DNA of 64,000 nucleotides, from NCBI RefSeq assembly GCF_002407605.1, contig NZ_NXGV01000003.1, positions 282,890 through 346,889 of the forward strand, read 5' to 3'. Position numbers and translations under genes: made by a program. This DNA comes from Marinobacter sp. ANT_B65. Its GTDB lineage: Bacteria > Pseudomonadota > Gammaproteobacteria > Pseudomonadales > Oleiphilaceae. Shown piece after piece: positions 29,470-37,697 of the stretch. The first letter of the stretch is position 1. The number at the start of each line of letters is the position of its first letter. The notes under the pieces are model-generated. The model did no database searches. It saw only the letters and a program-made list of their open reading frames with translations, and was not told the origin of the DNA.

Positions 29470-29496
29470 CATTTTATGAGAAGAATCCAGGCAGAT

Positions 29497-29531
29497 AAAA
29501 AAAGATGCCGGCTCAAAGGCTCTTGAGCGGC
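29497..29531 (-). terminator. Second terminator after the LIV operon
   Basis: GCTCAA (29511-29516) pairs with TTGAGC (29523-29528), extended by GCC/GGC past a bulged G. On the minus strand it is followed by seven T residues (plus A run 29497-29503). It backs up the hairpin at 29542. Confidence 0.7.
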
Positions 29532-29541
29532 GGCCAGACAT

Positions 29542-29573
29542 AAAAAAAGGGCCACTCATGAAAGTGGCCCTTT
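29542..29573 (-). terminator. Main terminator of the LIV-type transporter operon
   Basis: GGGCCACT (29549-29556) pairs with AGTGGCCC (29563-29570), with AAA/TTT extending the stem. The minus-strand transcript then has seven T residues (plus A run 29542-29548). It lies 21 bases past the stop of the last permease gene. Confidence 0.9.
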
Positions 29574-29593
29574 ACCTGCCGAAGCTTCCGGCG

Positions 29594-30589
29594 CTAACCC
29601 ATATTTTTCCTCACAAACCGCTGAACCTCGCCCACAATACCGCTACGGAAGGCCAGCACTGTCAGCACAAAGATACCACCGAGAATCGGGTCTACCCAGT
29701 CCCGGAGCGGGCCTTGTGCGAGCTGGTACTCGATATTGACCACAAACATTGCACCTATAACCGGCCCCAGCAATGTGCCCATGCCACCCACGAGGGTCAT
29801 GAGGATGACCTCTCCGGACATATGCCAGTGCGCATCGTTCAGGGACGCCAGCTGGAACACCACGGACTTCATGGAGCCAGCAAGTCCGGCAAGTGCAGCG
29901 GAAATCACAAATGCCAGAATCTTGTATCGATCCACTTTGTAGCCCAGAGATACTGCTCGGGGCTCATTCTGTTTAATGGCTTTCAACACCTGGCCATAAG
30001 GACTGCTTACAATGCGCTGAACCAGCAGGTAGCAGCCGAGGAAGACCGCCAGCACGAAGTAATACATATTCAGGTTGTCTTCAAGATTGATCAACCCGAA
30101 CAGCTCACCCCGTGGAACGCCATGCATACCATCCTCTCCGCCGGTAAATGACGACTGCACAAAGAAGAAGAACACCAGTTGGGCAAGAGCCAGGGTAACC
30201 ATGGCAAAGTAGATGCCCTGGCGACGGATAGACAGCAGAGCAAAGCCCAGTCCAAGCACCGTGGACACCAATGTTCCCGCAATGATGCCCATCTCCGTGG
30301 TAAGACCACTGAAATTACTGAGCAGGTAACCGGTGGTATAACCGCCCGTCGCCAGAAATGCTGCGTGCCCGAAAGAGAGCAAACCAGTGAATCCGAACAA
30401 CAGGTTGAAGGCTACCGCAAACAGCGCGAAGCAAAGGATTTTCATCAGGAACACCGGATACATCACAAACGGTGCCAGCAGCAGAAGTACGAGCAGAACC
30501 CCGTTGAGCATCAGCTTTCTGCGATCCTCAGTTTTTTGCTGCTCAAGGATGGTTTTATGGATATCAGACTGAATATCGATCTGGCTCAT
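29594..30589 (-). CDS. LIV-type ABC transporter permease (LivM-like)
   Basis: A 331-residue inner-membrane permease of the branched-chain amino acid/hydrophobic acid uptake family. It has many hydrophobic segments and the LivM pattern NLLFGFTGLLSFGHAAFLATGGY, later GGMGTLLGPVIGAMFV. It is the last gene of the operon and follows the LivH-like permease by two bases. LIV-type systems import leucine, isoleucine and valine, but close relatives import urea, amides or carboxylic acids, and the linked CoA ligase argues for the latter possibility. Confidence 0.92.
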   Translation of the reverse strand: MSQIDIQSDIHKTILEQQKTEDRRKLMLNGVLLVLLLLAPFVMYPVFLMKILCFALFAVAFNLLFGFTGLLSFGHAAFLATGGYTTGYLLSNFSGLTTEMGIIAGTLVSTVLGLGFALLSIRRQGIYFAMVTLALAQLVFFFFVQSSFTGGEDGMHGVPRGELFGLINLEDNLNMYYFVLAVFLGCYLLVQRIVSSPYGQVLKAIKQNEPRAVSLGYKVDRYKILAFVISAALAGLAGSMKSVVFQLASLNDAHWHMSGEVILMTLVGGMGTLLGPVIGAMFVVNIEYQLAQGPLRDWVDPILGGIFVLTVLAFRSGIVGEVQRFVRKNMG

Positions 30590-30591
30590 GG

Positions 30592-31479
30592 TTATGCCTC
30601 CTTACCAAACAGGCCATTGGGCCGGATCATCAGCACGATCACCATGACCAGGAAGATTACAGCAGAGGACGCTGGCGGGTAGAACGTCTTTGTAAGACCT
30701 TCCACAATACCCATCAGAATACCGGTAATAATGGCGCCACCTATGGAACCCATGCCTCCGATAACTACCACAGCAAAGACCACGATGAGTATGTGCGATC
30801 CCATTACCGGGGTTACCGAGTAGATGGGTGCAGCGAGCACCCCCGCAAACGCAGCCAGCATGACGCCAAACCCGTATGTCAGGCTTACAAGTAAAGGCAC
30901 GTTGATACCAAAGCCCTGCATGAGCTGGGAATCTTCCGTACCTGCACGCAGGTAAGCGCCCAACTTGGTTTTCTCAATCATGAACCAGGTGCCAAAGCAC
31001 ACAACAAGGGCAGCCACAATTACCCAGGCCCGGTAGTAAGGCATGAACATAAACCCGAGGTTTACGCCGCCTTTGAACATATCAGGCATTGCATAGCGCA
31101 GGCCTGATACACCATAAATGTTGGTGAGAATGCCCTGCATGATCAGCGCGACACCGAAAGTCAGGAGCAGGCTGTAAATATGGTCCTGCCCGGCAATACG
31201 GCGGAGCAGAAAATACTCGACAAGCACCCCGACAATGCCAACCAGCAAGGGTGCCAGGAAAAGCGCCACCCAGTAGTTCACACCCAATGTGTCGAACAGA
31301 ATGACCGTGGCCATGGCACCCAGCATATACATGGCGCCATGGGCAAAGTTGATAATTTTAAGAAGACCGAAAATAACGGCCAGGCCAAGGCTCAAAAGCG
31401 CGTAGAAGGCGCCGTTGATAATCCCGATCAGAAGCTGGCCAGACAGCACCGCCATGGGCACGCCGAAAATCATGGACAT
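30592..31479 (-). CDS. LIV-type ABC transporter permease (LivH-like)
   Basis: A 295-residue permease with about eight membrane segments. Typical LivH blocks are LLIGIINGAFYALLSLGLAV, KIINFAHGAMYMLGAM and VIGGMGSIGGAIITGILMG. GGAG lies eight bases before the ATG. It pairs with the LivM-like protein to form the membrane channel. The gene follows the binding-protein gene after a 113-base gap containing a GC-rich hairpin, which may lower permease levels relative to the binding protein. Confidence 0.92.
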   Translation of the reverse strand: MSMIFGVPMAVLSGQLLIGIINGAFYALLSLGLAVIFGLLKIINFAHGAMYMLGAMATVILFDTLGVNYWVALFLAPLLVGIVGVLVEYFLLRRIAGQDHIYSLLLTFGVALIMQGILTNIYGVSGLRYAMPDMFKGGVNLGFMFMPYYRAWVIVAALVVCFGTWFMIEKTKLGAYLRAGTEDSQLMQGFGINVPLLVSLTYGFGVMLAAFAGVLAAPIYSVTPVMGSHILIVVFAVVVIGGMGSIGGAIITGILMGIVEGLTKTFYPPASSAVIFLVMVIVLMIRPNGLFGKEA

Positions 31480-31551
31480 GTTGCTAACTCCAGAAGCAGC
31501 ACAGACGTTGAATCAATTTTTATTTTTGCGTAATGCCTTGAGTAGTGCCTT

Positions 31552-31579
31552 GAGCCCCCCGGCAAACGCCGGAGAGCTC
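31552..31579 (-). terminator. Hairpin between binding-protein and permease genes (attenuator-like)
   Basis: CCGGC (31559-31563) pairs with GCCGG (31568-31572) around AAAC, with outer GAGC/GCTC (31552-31555 and 31576-31579). No T run follows on the minus strand. It begins 14 bases after the binding-protein stop, so it may protect the 3' end of that message or end some transcripts. Confidence 0.45.
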
Positions 31580-31592
31580 ATTTGCCTACACT

Positions 31593-32807
31593 TTATTTAC
31601 TGGTGACCAGCTTGCACTTGCTGTCTGAAAGCGGACGAAACGCCTCATCAGCCGGAATGGTGCGCAGGATTTTGTAAAGATCCCATTCGCCGGTGGATTC
31701 TTCCGGGGTTTTGACCTGCGCCAGGAACATGTCGTGCACCATACGGCCATCTTCACGAACACGGCCATTTTTGGTGAACATGTCGTTGATAGGCGTATCC
31801 ATCATCTGTTTACGCACAACCTGGGAATCATCAGAGCCCGTCGCTTTAATAGCATTCAGATACTGAACCGCACTGGAGTAGATACCCGCGTGAACCATGG
31901 TTGGTCTTGCACCGGTTTCTTCCATGAAACGGTCAGCCCATTCACGGGCCTCATCGTTCATATCCCAGTACCAGCCAGTAGTCAGCTGGATACCCTGAGC
32001 AGTTTCAGCGCCCAGAGCATGGACATCACTCAGGAACAGCAGCAATGCCGCCAGCGTCTGGCCTGATTGTGTCAATCCGAATTCCGCAGCTGTTGTAATG
32101 GCGTTTGTGGTGTCTGCACCGGCGTTTGCCAAAGCGACAACATCTGCACCGGAAGCCTGCGCCTGCAGAATAAATGAGGAGAAGTCCGGAGTCGGGAACG
32201 GATGGCGGATGCTGCCGATGATTTCCCCGCCATTGGACTCAACCATGCGGGTTACGTCTGCCTCCAGTGAGTGCCCGAACGCATAATCAGCCGTCAGGAC
32301 GTACCAGGTTTTACCGCCTTCCTTGACTATCGCAGTAGGGGTACCGACAGAGAGTGGATAGGTGTCGTAAGTATAGTGAATATGGTTCGGAGTACAGTGC
32401 TCGTTGGTAATACTTGATGCGGCAGAGCCGTTAACCAAAGCAAACTTGTTATGTTCTTCAATGACTTTGGTTGCTGCGATAGTTACAGAGGATGCAACAA
32501 GGCCAGCTACCATATCGACGTTATCGTTTTCCAGCCAGCGCCGCACAGTGCTGGAAGCCACATCCGGGCTGTTACGGTCATCGGCCGTGACGATTTCAAT
32601 TTTTGCTCCGTTGACCGTTCCACCAACATCGGCCACTGCCATTTCCAGAGCCTTGAGGCCATTGGGGCCAGCCAGGTCACGATAGGTGCCGGACATATCG
32701 GCCAGGTAGCCAATCTTGACCGTGTTATTGGATATTTCCGCTTGGGCGCCACCCACCATCAAGGCTGATGCAACAGCTGAAGTCAGAAGCTTTTTCATCA
32801 TTGTCAT
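31593..32807 (-). CDS. LIV-type ABC transporter substrate-binding protein
   Basis: A 404-residue periplasmic binding protein with signal peptide (residues 1-23, ending VGGAQA). The mature part has the Peripla_BP_6 pattern: TVKIGYLADMSGTYRDLAGP at the start, a GAKIEIVTADDRNSPDVA strand region, and a long bilobed body. GGAG lies before the ATG. It gives the system its specificity. It is longer than typical LivK and is coupled to a CoA ligase, so a carboxylate or aromatic acid is as likely as an amino acid. Confidence 0.9.
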   Translation of the reverse strand: MTMMKKLLTSAVASALMVGGAQAEISNNTVKIGYLADMSGTYRDLAGPNGLKALEMAVADVGGTVNGAKIEIVTADDRNSPDVASSTVRRWLENDNVDMVAGLVASSVTIAATKVIEEHNKFALVNGSAASSITNEHCTPNHIHYTYDTYPLSVGTPTAIVKEGGKTWYVLTADYAFGHSLEADVTRMVESNGGEIIGSIRHPFPTPDFSSFILQAQASGADVVALANAGADTTNAITTAAEFGLTQSGQTLAALLLFLSDVHALGAETAQGIQLTTGWYWDMNDEAREWADRFMEETGARPTMVHAGIYSSAVQYLNAIKATGSDDSQVVRKQMMDTPINDMFTKNGRVREDGRMVHDMFLAQVKTPEESTGEWDLYKILRTIPADEAFRPLSDSKCKLVTSK

Positions 32808-32887
32808 TATTGTATCTCCGCTACTGTTTTGCGTTGGTTCGGTTTTTTATTGCTCTTGTTTTACTTTACACGTACGCCTATCAGGGC

Positions 32888-33610
32888 TCAGACACCCAAA
32901 TAGCCATCCAGTACTGACTGCTTCGCATGCAGCTCGCCGGCACTGACCTCTTCCACTATCTGTCCATGCTCTACCACGTAGTGTCGGTCGGCCAATGGCG
33001 CTGCAAAGTGGAAATTCTGCTCTACCAGAATGATGGTAAGCCCTTTGTTTTTAAGGGCCACCAGGACCTCGCCCAGTTTTTCAACAATAACCGGCGCAAG
33101 CCCCTCTGTAATTTCGTCCAGCAACAGCATATTGGCTCCGGTACGAAGGATGCGCGCCAGCGCCAGCATCTGCTGCTCTCCACCTGAGAGTTTGGTGCCC
33201 TGGCTGAAACGACGTTCGTAGAGGTTAGGGAACATGCTGTAAATCTCTTCCAGGCTCATACCTCCGCTGCGCACTACTGGCGGTAAAGTGAGGTTTTCCT
33301 GAACACTGAGAGACGCAAAAATGCCACGATGCTCAGGGCAATACCCGACACCCAGCCTTGCAATATTGTGCGGGGCACAAGACATGGTCTCTTCCCCGTT
33401 AATCATGATGGAGCCGGTGCGACGGCCAACCATATTCATGATTGCCTTGAGCGTGGTGCTTCTCCCGGCACCGTTACGGCCGAGAAGCGTAACCAGCTCG
33501 CCCCGGTTAACGACCATTTCAATACCATGCAGAATATGGGATTCACCGTAAAACGCATGCAGCCCGGAAATGCGTAGCTGCTCGTACTCCTTTGCCGCAT
33601 TCTGGTTCAT
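32888..33610 (-). CDS. LIV-type ABC transporter ATPase (LivF-like) with unusual Walker A
   Basis: A 240-residue ATPase. Walker A reads GRNGAGRS (residues 43-51 region), with Arg50 where the invariant Lys normally stands (codon AGA). The signature LSGGEQQMLALARIL and Walker B LLLDEITEGLAP are intact, though the usual DEPTEGL is DEITEGL. It pairs with the LivG-like ATPase, whose Walker A is normal. Its ATG overlaps the LivG-like stop by four bases. It may rely on the other subunit for ATP hydrolysis. Confidence 0.9.
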   Translation of the reverse strand: MNQNAAKEYEQLRISGLHAFYGESHILHGIEMVVNRGELVTLLGRNGAGRSTTLKAIMNMVGRRTGSIMINGEETMSCAPHNIARLGVGYCPEHRGIFASLSVQENLTLPPVVRSGGMSLEEIYSMFPNLYERRFSQGTKLSGGEQQMLALARILRTGANMLLLDEITEGLAPVIVEKLGEVLVALKNKGLTIILVEQNFHFAAPLADRHYVVEHGQIVEEVSAGELHAKQSVLDGYLGV

Positions 33611-34407
33611 TGCGCAGCCTCCGATTCAGTTTCGGTTGAAGCTCCGCGTTCACCACTGGAACCGGTTCCCATATAAACCTCGCGGACGCGGGGGTCGGCA
33701 GAAACGGCTTCATAGTCGCCTTCCGTAAGTACGGAACCCTGAGCCAGCACCGTTATACGGTCGCACAGTTTCGACACCACACTCAGGTTGTGTTCAACCA
33801 TCAGAACAGTCCGGCCTTCAGCCGCCTTGCGCACCAGCTCCACAACGCGATCAACGTCTTCCGTGCCCATGCCCTGGGTAGGCTCATCGAGCAGCAGAAT
33901 TTCCGGCTCCATGGCCAGGGTCGTCGCCAGCTCAAGAGCCCGTTTACGGCCATAGGCCAGCTCGACAGTGGTGGTATTCGCAAATTCAGTCAGACCCACA
34001 GATTCCAGAAGCTCCATGGCACGACCGTTAAGCCTGTTCAGAGATGTGCCGGATTTCCAGAAGCTGAACGAACTGCCTTCAAAGCTCTGCAGCGCCACAC
34101 GAATATTTTCCAGTGCCGTCATATGGGGAAAGACAGCGGAAATCTGAAATGAACGAACCATACCTTTACGGGCAATGGCCGCGGATTTAAGAGGCGTAAT
34201 ATCTTCGCCTTTGAAGAGAATCTGTCCGCGTGTCGGGATGAGGAATTTAGTGAGCAGGTTGAACACTGTGGTTTTACCTGCACCGTTGGGACCGATCAGA
34301 GCATGTATATGGCCTTTCTGAATCTGAAGATTCACGTCGTCAACCGCTACAAAGCCCTTGAACTCTTTAACAAGGTTCCGGGTCTCCAGCACGTACTGGT
34401 CACTCAT
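33607..34407 (-). CDS. LIV-type ABC transporter ATPase (LivG-like)
   Basis: A 266-residue ATPase with normal motifs: Walker A GPNGAGKTT (about residues 38-46), the LivG-type long insertion before ELAYGRKRALELATTLAM in place of a canonical LSGGQ, and Walker B LLLDEPTQGMG. It is the first gene of the transporter operon and lies 53 bases after a LiuR-like composite palindrome (34461-34486). The C-terminal 20 residues are Glu/Ser rich. Confidence 0.92.
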   Translation of the reverse strand: MSDQYVLETRNLVKEFKGFVAVDDVNLQIQKGHIHALIGPNGAGKTTVFNLLTKFLIPTRGQILFKGEDITPLKSAAIARKGMVRSFQISAVFPHMTALENIRVALQSFEGSSFSFWKSGTSLNRLNGRAMELLESVGLTEFANTTTVELAYGRKRALELATTLAMEPEILLLDEPTQGMGTEDVDRVVELVRKAAEGRTVLMVEHNLSVVSKLCDRITVLAQGSVLTEGDYEAVSADPRVREVYMGTGSSGERGASTETESEAAQ

Positions 34408-34460
34408 GAGCCAATCTACCTTTTGTTATTGTTGTACGTTTGTACTTATCCTACAGATTA

Positions 34461-34486
34461 GATTGACGTATACGTAAACGTCAATC
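34461..34486. promoter_or_regulatory. Composite LiuR-like operator before the LIV transporter
   Basis: A 26-bp near-palindrome with halves GATTGACGTATAC and GTAAACGTCAATC, which differ at one position pair. It holds two overlapping 16-mers (34463-34478 and 34469-34484), each matching the perfect site at 6710 at 13 of 16 positions. It overlaps the thioesterase stop by one base and stands 54 bases before the LivG-like ATG, so the transporter can have its own promoter. Confidence 0.65.
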
Positions 34487-34914
34487 TAATTCTCATGTTT
34501 TTTTGGCGGTATCGAATATGTCATCGTGGAATGCGCTACAGGCTCCTCTTCTCCCCCCTCGGAGTAGACAAAAACTTCGCCAACCCCCATGGTGCGCCCA
34601 ACTTTAAGCATGGTCGCTTTCGCCCAGAGGGGCTTATGAGCGGCAGGCTTGCGCAGAAAGTTAATATTCAGGTTTGTGGTAACCGCCAGTGGCACCAGCC
34701 CGATTTTGCTTAACAGCGCAGCGTAAAGGGCTACGTCTGCAAGCCCCATCATTGCCGGCCCAGATACGGTCCCGCCCGGCCTGAGGTGCCCGTCATCCAC
34801 ATCCAGGCTCATTTCGGCCCAACCATCACCCAGCTTCCTCAGGCTGCCATAGGCGGCACCCTGGGGAAACTGCTCCTTAAGGAAGCTGTCCAGCTCCTCA
34901 AAAGTAATTTTCAT
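34486..34914 (-). CDS. PaaI-family thioesterase (hotdog fold)
   Basis: A 142-residue hotdog-fold protein of the acyl-CoA thioesterase group. The block LRPGGTVSGPAMMGLADVALYAALLS includes the helix with conserved Asp typical of PaaI/YbgC-like enzymes, and TNLNINFLRKPA follows. It hydrolyses acyl-CoA thioesters, perhaps releasing trapped CoA. It is co-transcribed with the CoA ligase: its ATG overlaps that gene's stop (ATGA at 34911-34914). Substrate unknown. Confidence 0.87.
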   Translation of the reverse strand: MKITFEELDSFLKEQFPQGAAYGSLRKLGDGWAEMSLDVDDGHLRPGGTVSGPAMMGLADVALYAALLSKIGLVPLAVTTNLNINFLRKPAAHKPLWAKATMLKVGRTMGVGEVFVYSEGGEEEPVAHSTMTYSIPPKKHEN

Positions 34915-36560
34915 GAACCAGGTTCCTCCTGGGCACGGTTACGCAACACAAAACGCTGAATCTTGCCACTGGGCGTTTTCGGAAGCTCTTCCACGAATTC
35001 AATTTCCCGAGGAAATGCATGCGTAGAAAGGCGCCGGCGTACCAGTTCCTGCAGTTCATCCCGCAAAGTCTGATCATCCGCCGGCTGCTGATCCCCTTTA
35101 ATGACAACATAGGCTTTAATGATGGAGCCACGCTTTTCATCCGGCTTGGCAACGACTCCGGACTCTGCCACAGCAGCGTGCTCCAGCAGTGTACTTTCCA
35201 CATCGGCAGGACCAACCCGGTAACCGGCAGTGGTGATAATATCGTCATCACGACCGCTGAATGAGAAACTACCGTCACCATGGCAGATCGCCATATCACC
35301 AGTAAGGTAATAGCCTTTCACGAACGGGTCTTTTTCTCCCCAGGTGTAGCCGTCAAAATGAAACAGCGGCGATGCTTCGACATCTACAGCAATCTGCCCG
35401 ACCTCACCCTCACCCACTTCCTCATTTTTTTCGTTAAGGGCAACAACCCTGTGACCTGGTGATGAGTAGCCCATGGAGCCCTGGCGAACAGGATGCGCAA
35501 GGGCGTGGAAGTTGCAGCAGGTCATACCGGTTTCTGTCTGCCCGTAGTGATCCATAACCGGGCAGAAATGACGGTTCCTGATCCAGTTAACCACTTCCGG
35601 GTTCAGGGGCTCGCCGGCACTGCTGGCAACGCGAAGCCCGAGGTTTTCGCCTTCCGGAAGTACGTGATCATTGGCTTTAAGCAGGCGGTAGGCAGTGGGC
35701 GCTGCCGCAAGATTGGTAATCTTGTACTTGCGGATCATGTCGTAGGTAGATTCGGGCGTAAACGCGCCCGGATTGAAGTGGGTCGCGTGCCCCATCAACA
35801 GCGGACCCACCACCGCATAATAAAGGCCGTATGCCCAGCCAGGATCAGCAACGTTCCAGAAAGTATCGTCATCACGCAGGTCGATGGCGTACTTCATGTA
35901 TACATAGAAAGCCATCAATGCACGCGCCGGCACGGCAACACCTTTTGACTTGCCGACGGTACCTGAGGTGAACATCTGCAGGAACGGATCGGTGCCCTTG
36001 ATCATGACAGGCTCAAAATCAGCACTCTGGCCGTCCAGAGTACTCCGGAAATCCGGGATAGCTGCCCCGGTTTTTTCAGCATCAACACAAAGAACTGGCG
36101 GACAATCTTTTACATCTGTGAGCTTGGGGTAGTTCACCGGATCTGTAACGACCAGTTTTGTCCCTGCGCGCTCGAGGCGGTATTCAATAGCACCGGAACC
36201 AAATGCAGTAAACAGGGGCTGATAAACCGCACCGGCACGCAGAGCGCCAGCGATAACAATGAGCAGTTCGGGACCTCTGGGCAGCAGACCCGCAACCCTG
36301 TCGCCTTTACCAATTCCCAGCGATGTCAGGTAGTTGGCAAATCGCGCGGATTGCTCTTTCAACTCGGCAAAGGTGAGTACGCCATCACCGCCGCCATCTT
36401 TTTCGTAGTAAAGGGCGACTTTCTTCGGGTCGGTCGCCCACTTGTCACAAATCTCATGGCAGACATTCAACCCACCATCCAGACTTCCGTCCAGAATGTC
36501 CGCCTCGAGAGCGGCGGGATCGAAGTTGTTATAGACGTCTGCGTATTCCGGAAGGCTCAT
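34911..36560 (-). CDS. AMP-forming acyl-CoA synthetase, acetyl/medium-chain type
   Basis: A 549-residue ligase. P-loop is variant TSGTVGKSKGVAVP (usual TSGTTGxPKG), followed by YGQTETGM, hinge YYLTGDMAICHGDGSFSFSG with RDDDIITTAGYRVGP, and catalytic Lys in TPSGKIQRF. The overall pattern resembles the medium-chain (ACSM/MACS) branch rather than FadD. AGGAG lies before ATG 36560. With the thioesterase and the LIV transporter it suggests uptake then CoA activation of a small carboxylic acid. A LiuR-like site lies at 36621-36636. Confidence 0.9.
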   Translation of the reverse strand: MSLPEYADVYNNFDPAALEADILDGSLDGGLNVCHEICDKWATDPKKVALYYEKDGGGDGVLTFAELKEQSARFANYLTSLGIGKGDRVAGLLPRGPELLIVIAGALRAGAVYQPLFTAFGSGAIEYRLERAGTKLVVTDPVNYPKLTDVKDCPPVLCVDAEKTGAAIPDFRSTLDGQSADFEPVMIKGTDPFLQMFTSGTVGKSKGVAVPARALMAFYVYMKYAIDLRDDDTFWNVADPGWAYGLYYAVVGPLLMGHATHFNPGAFTPESTYDMIRKYKITNLAAAPTAYRLLKANDHVLPEGENLGLRVASSAGEPLNPEVVNWIRNRHFCPVMDHYGQTETGMTCCNFHALAHPVRQGSMGYSSPGHRVVALNEKNEEVGEGEVGQIAVDVEASPLFHFDGYTWGEKDPFVKGYYLTGDMAICHGDGSFSFSGRDDDIITTAGYRVGPADVESTLLEHAAVAESGVVAKPDEKRGSIIKAYVVIKGDQQPADDQTLRDELQELVRRRLSTHAFPREIEFVEELPKTPSGKIQRFVLRNRAQEEPGS

Positions 36561-36620
36561 GATCAACTCCTGCTATTTTTATCATTGAATGCATAGATGA
36601 AGATTTATCACAGCTTTCAC

Positions 36621-36636
36621 TTTACGTAAAGGTAAA
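36621..36636. promoter_or_regulatory. LiuR-like operator before the CoA ligase
   Basis: TTTACGTAAAGGTAAA matches the perfect palindrome at 6710 at 14 of 16 positions. It lies 60 bases upstream of the CoA ligase ATG and 17 bases past the stop of the proline-racemase-family gene. Confidence 0.6.
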
Positions 36637-36653
36637 CTTTGGCAAAATGGGAC

Positions 36654-37697
36654 TCATAAAGAAGTGCGATTACTGAGGATATGATGAAGCCCGTCACAGT
36701 CCACAAGTGAATCCTCACAATTCACCACAATGTCCGAACGGGCAATAACGTAGCTCTTCCCGGTGATGTTGTTTTTCACAACCTGATAATCACCTTCCTG
36801 CTCTGCACCCGAAAACTCTCCAATGAAACCTGTTTCCCGGAGCGACACAGTTTCAAGCCGGTCGCCCGGGCGGATAAGCCCTTCAAAATTCATCAGGGCA
36901 AGGCGGGCTGAAGTACCGGTTCCGGTCGTGCTCCGGCAAATCACTCCCGGATGCACATAAGTTGCAGAACGGGAGCGGTAATAATGTTCGGCTATCTGCT
37001 CAACAGGCCCCATGAAATGCAGGAATGGCAAAGGGCCGACATCACCAAGCGTATAGTGGGAAAAACCACGCTCCGCCTGAATCGCTTCGACAATAGCGTG
37101 GGCAGCGCGTGCCAGATCTCGCTCTTCGTCGAGAGTAAGGCTGAACCCAAGAGATTTTGCTTCTACCAGCGCATAGAACCCGCCGCTGTATGCCACGCTG
37201 TAGGTAACGGTGCCAAGAGACGGCACTTCGATTGTCGCTCGATGGGTGTGTATGTAGCTCGGCAGACCCTCGCAGGTAATTGCTTCAACTACTCCGTTTT
37301 TAACCAGAGCCTCAATACCGACCAGACCCGCCGGAGATTCCAGGAGGAAGCTCTGCCGACCCTCCTTTTTGGGCACTATCCCTAATTCAAGTACTGCCGT
37401 CGCAGTACAGATGGTATTGGAGCCCGAATAAATCGGGTATCCCATGACTTCCATGATGATGTACCCGGCTGCGGCACGGGGATCGGATGGCGGCACCAGC
37501 AGGTCCACTGACATTTCCGGGATTCCGTACGGCTCTTCCAGCAACAGCTTTCTCAGGCCGTCTGCATCATCACGCAGGTATTCCATTTGCGCACGCACAC
37601 TGCCGCCGGGCAGTGATTCGATACCACCGGTCACAATGCGGCTGACATCACCACCTGCGTGGGTGTCCATAAGCTGAATAGTCAATTCCTGCTTCAT
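36654..37697 (-). CDS. Proline racemase family protein, probably trans-3-hydroxy-L-proline dehydratase
   Basis: A 347-residue member of the proline racemase fold. Both racemase cysteines are replaced: the usual CGHGT is SGSNT (Ser91) and SPCGTGTS is STTGTGTS (Thr258). In this family a Ser or Cys paired with Thr marks trans-3-hydroxy-L-proline dehydratases, which give pyrroline-2-carboxylate, rather than racemases or epimerases. GGAG lies eight bases before ATG 37697, which overlaps the stop of the quinone-oxidoreductase-like gene by four bases. No pyrroline-2-carboxylate reductase is adjacent. Confidence 0.82.
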   Translation of the reverse strand: MKQELTIQLMDTHAGGDVSRIVTGGIESLPGGSVRAQMEYLRDDADGLRKLLLEEPYGIPEMSVDLLVPPSDPRAAAGYIIMEVMGYPIYSGSNTICTATAVLELGIVPKKEGRQSFLLESPAGLVGIEALVKNGVVEAITCEGLPSYIHTHRATIEVPSLGTVTYSVAYSGGFYALVEAKSLGFSLTLDEERDLARAAHAIVEAIQAERGFSHYTLGDVGPLPFLHFMGPVEQIAEHYYRSRSATYVHPGVICRSTTGTGTSARLALMNFEGLIRPGDRLETVSLRETGFIGEFSGAEQEGDYQVVKNNITGKSYVIARSDIVVNCEDSLVDCDGLHHILSNRTSL

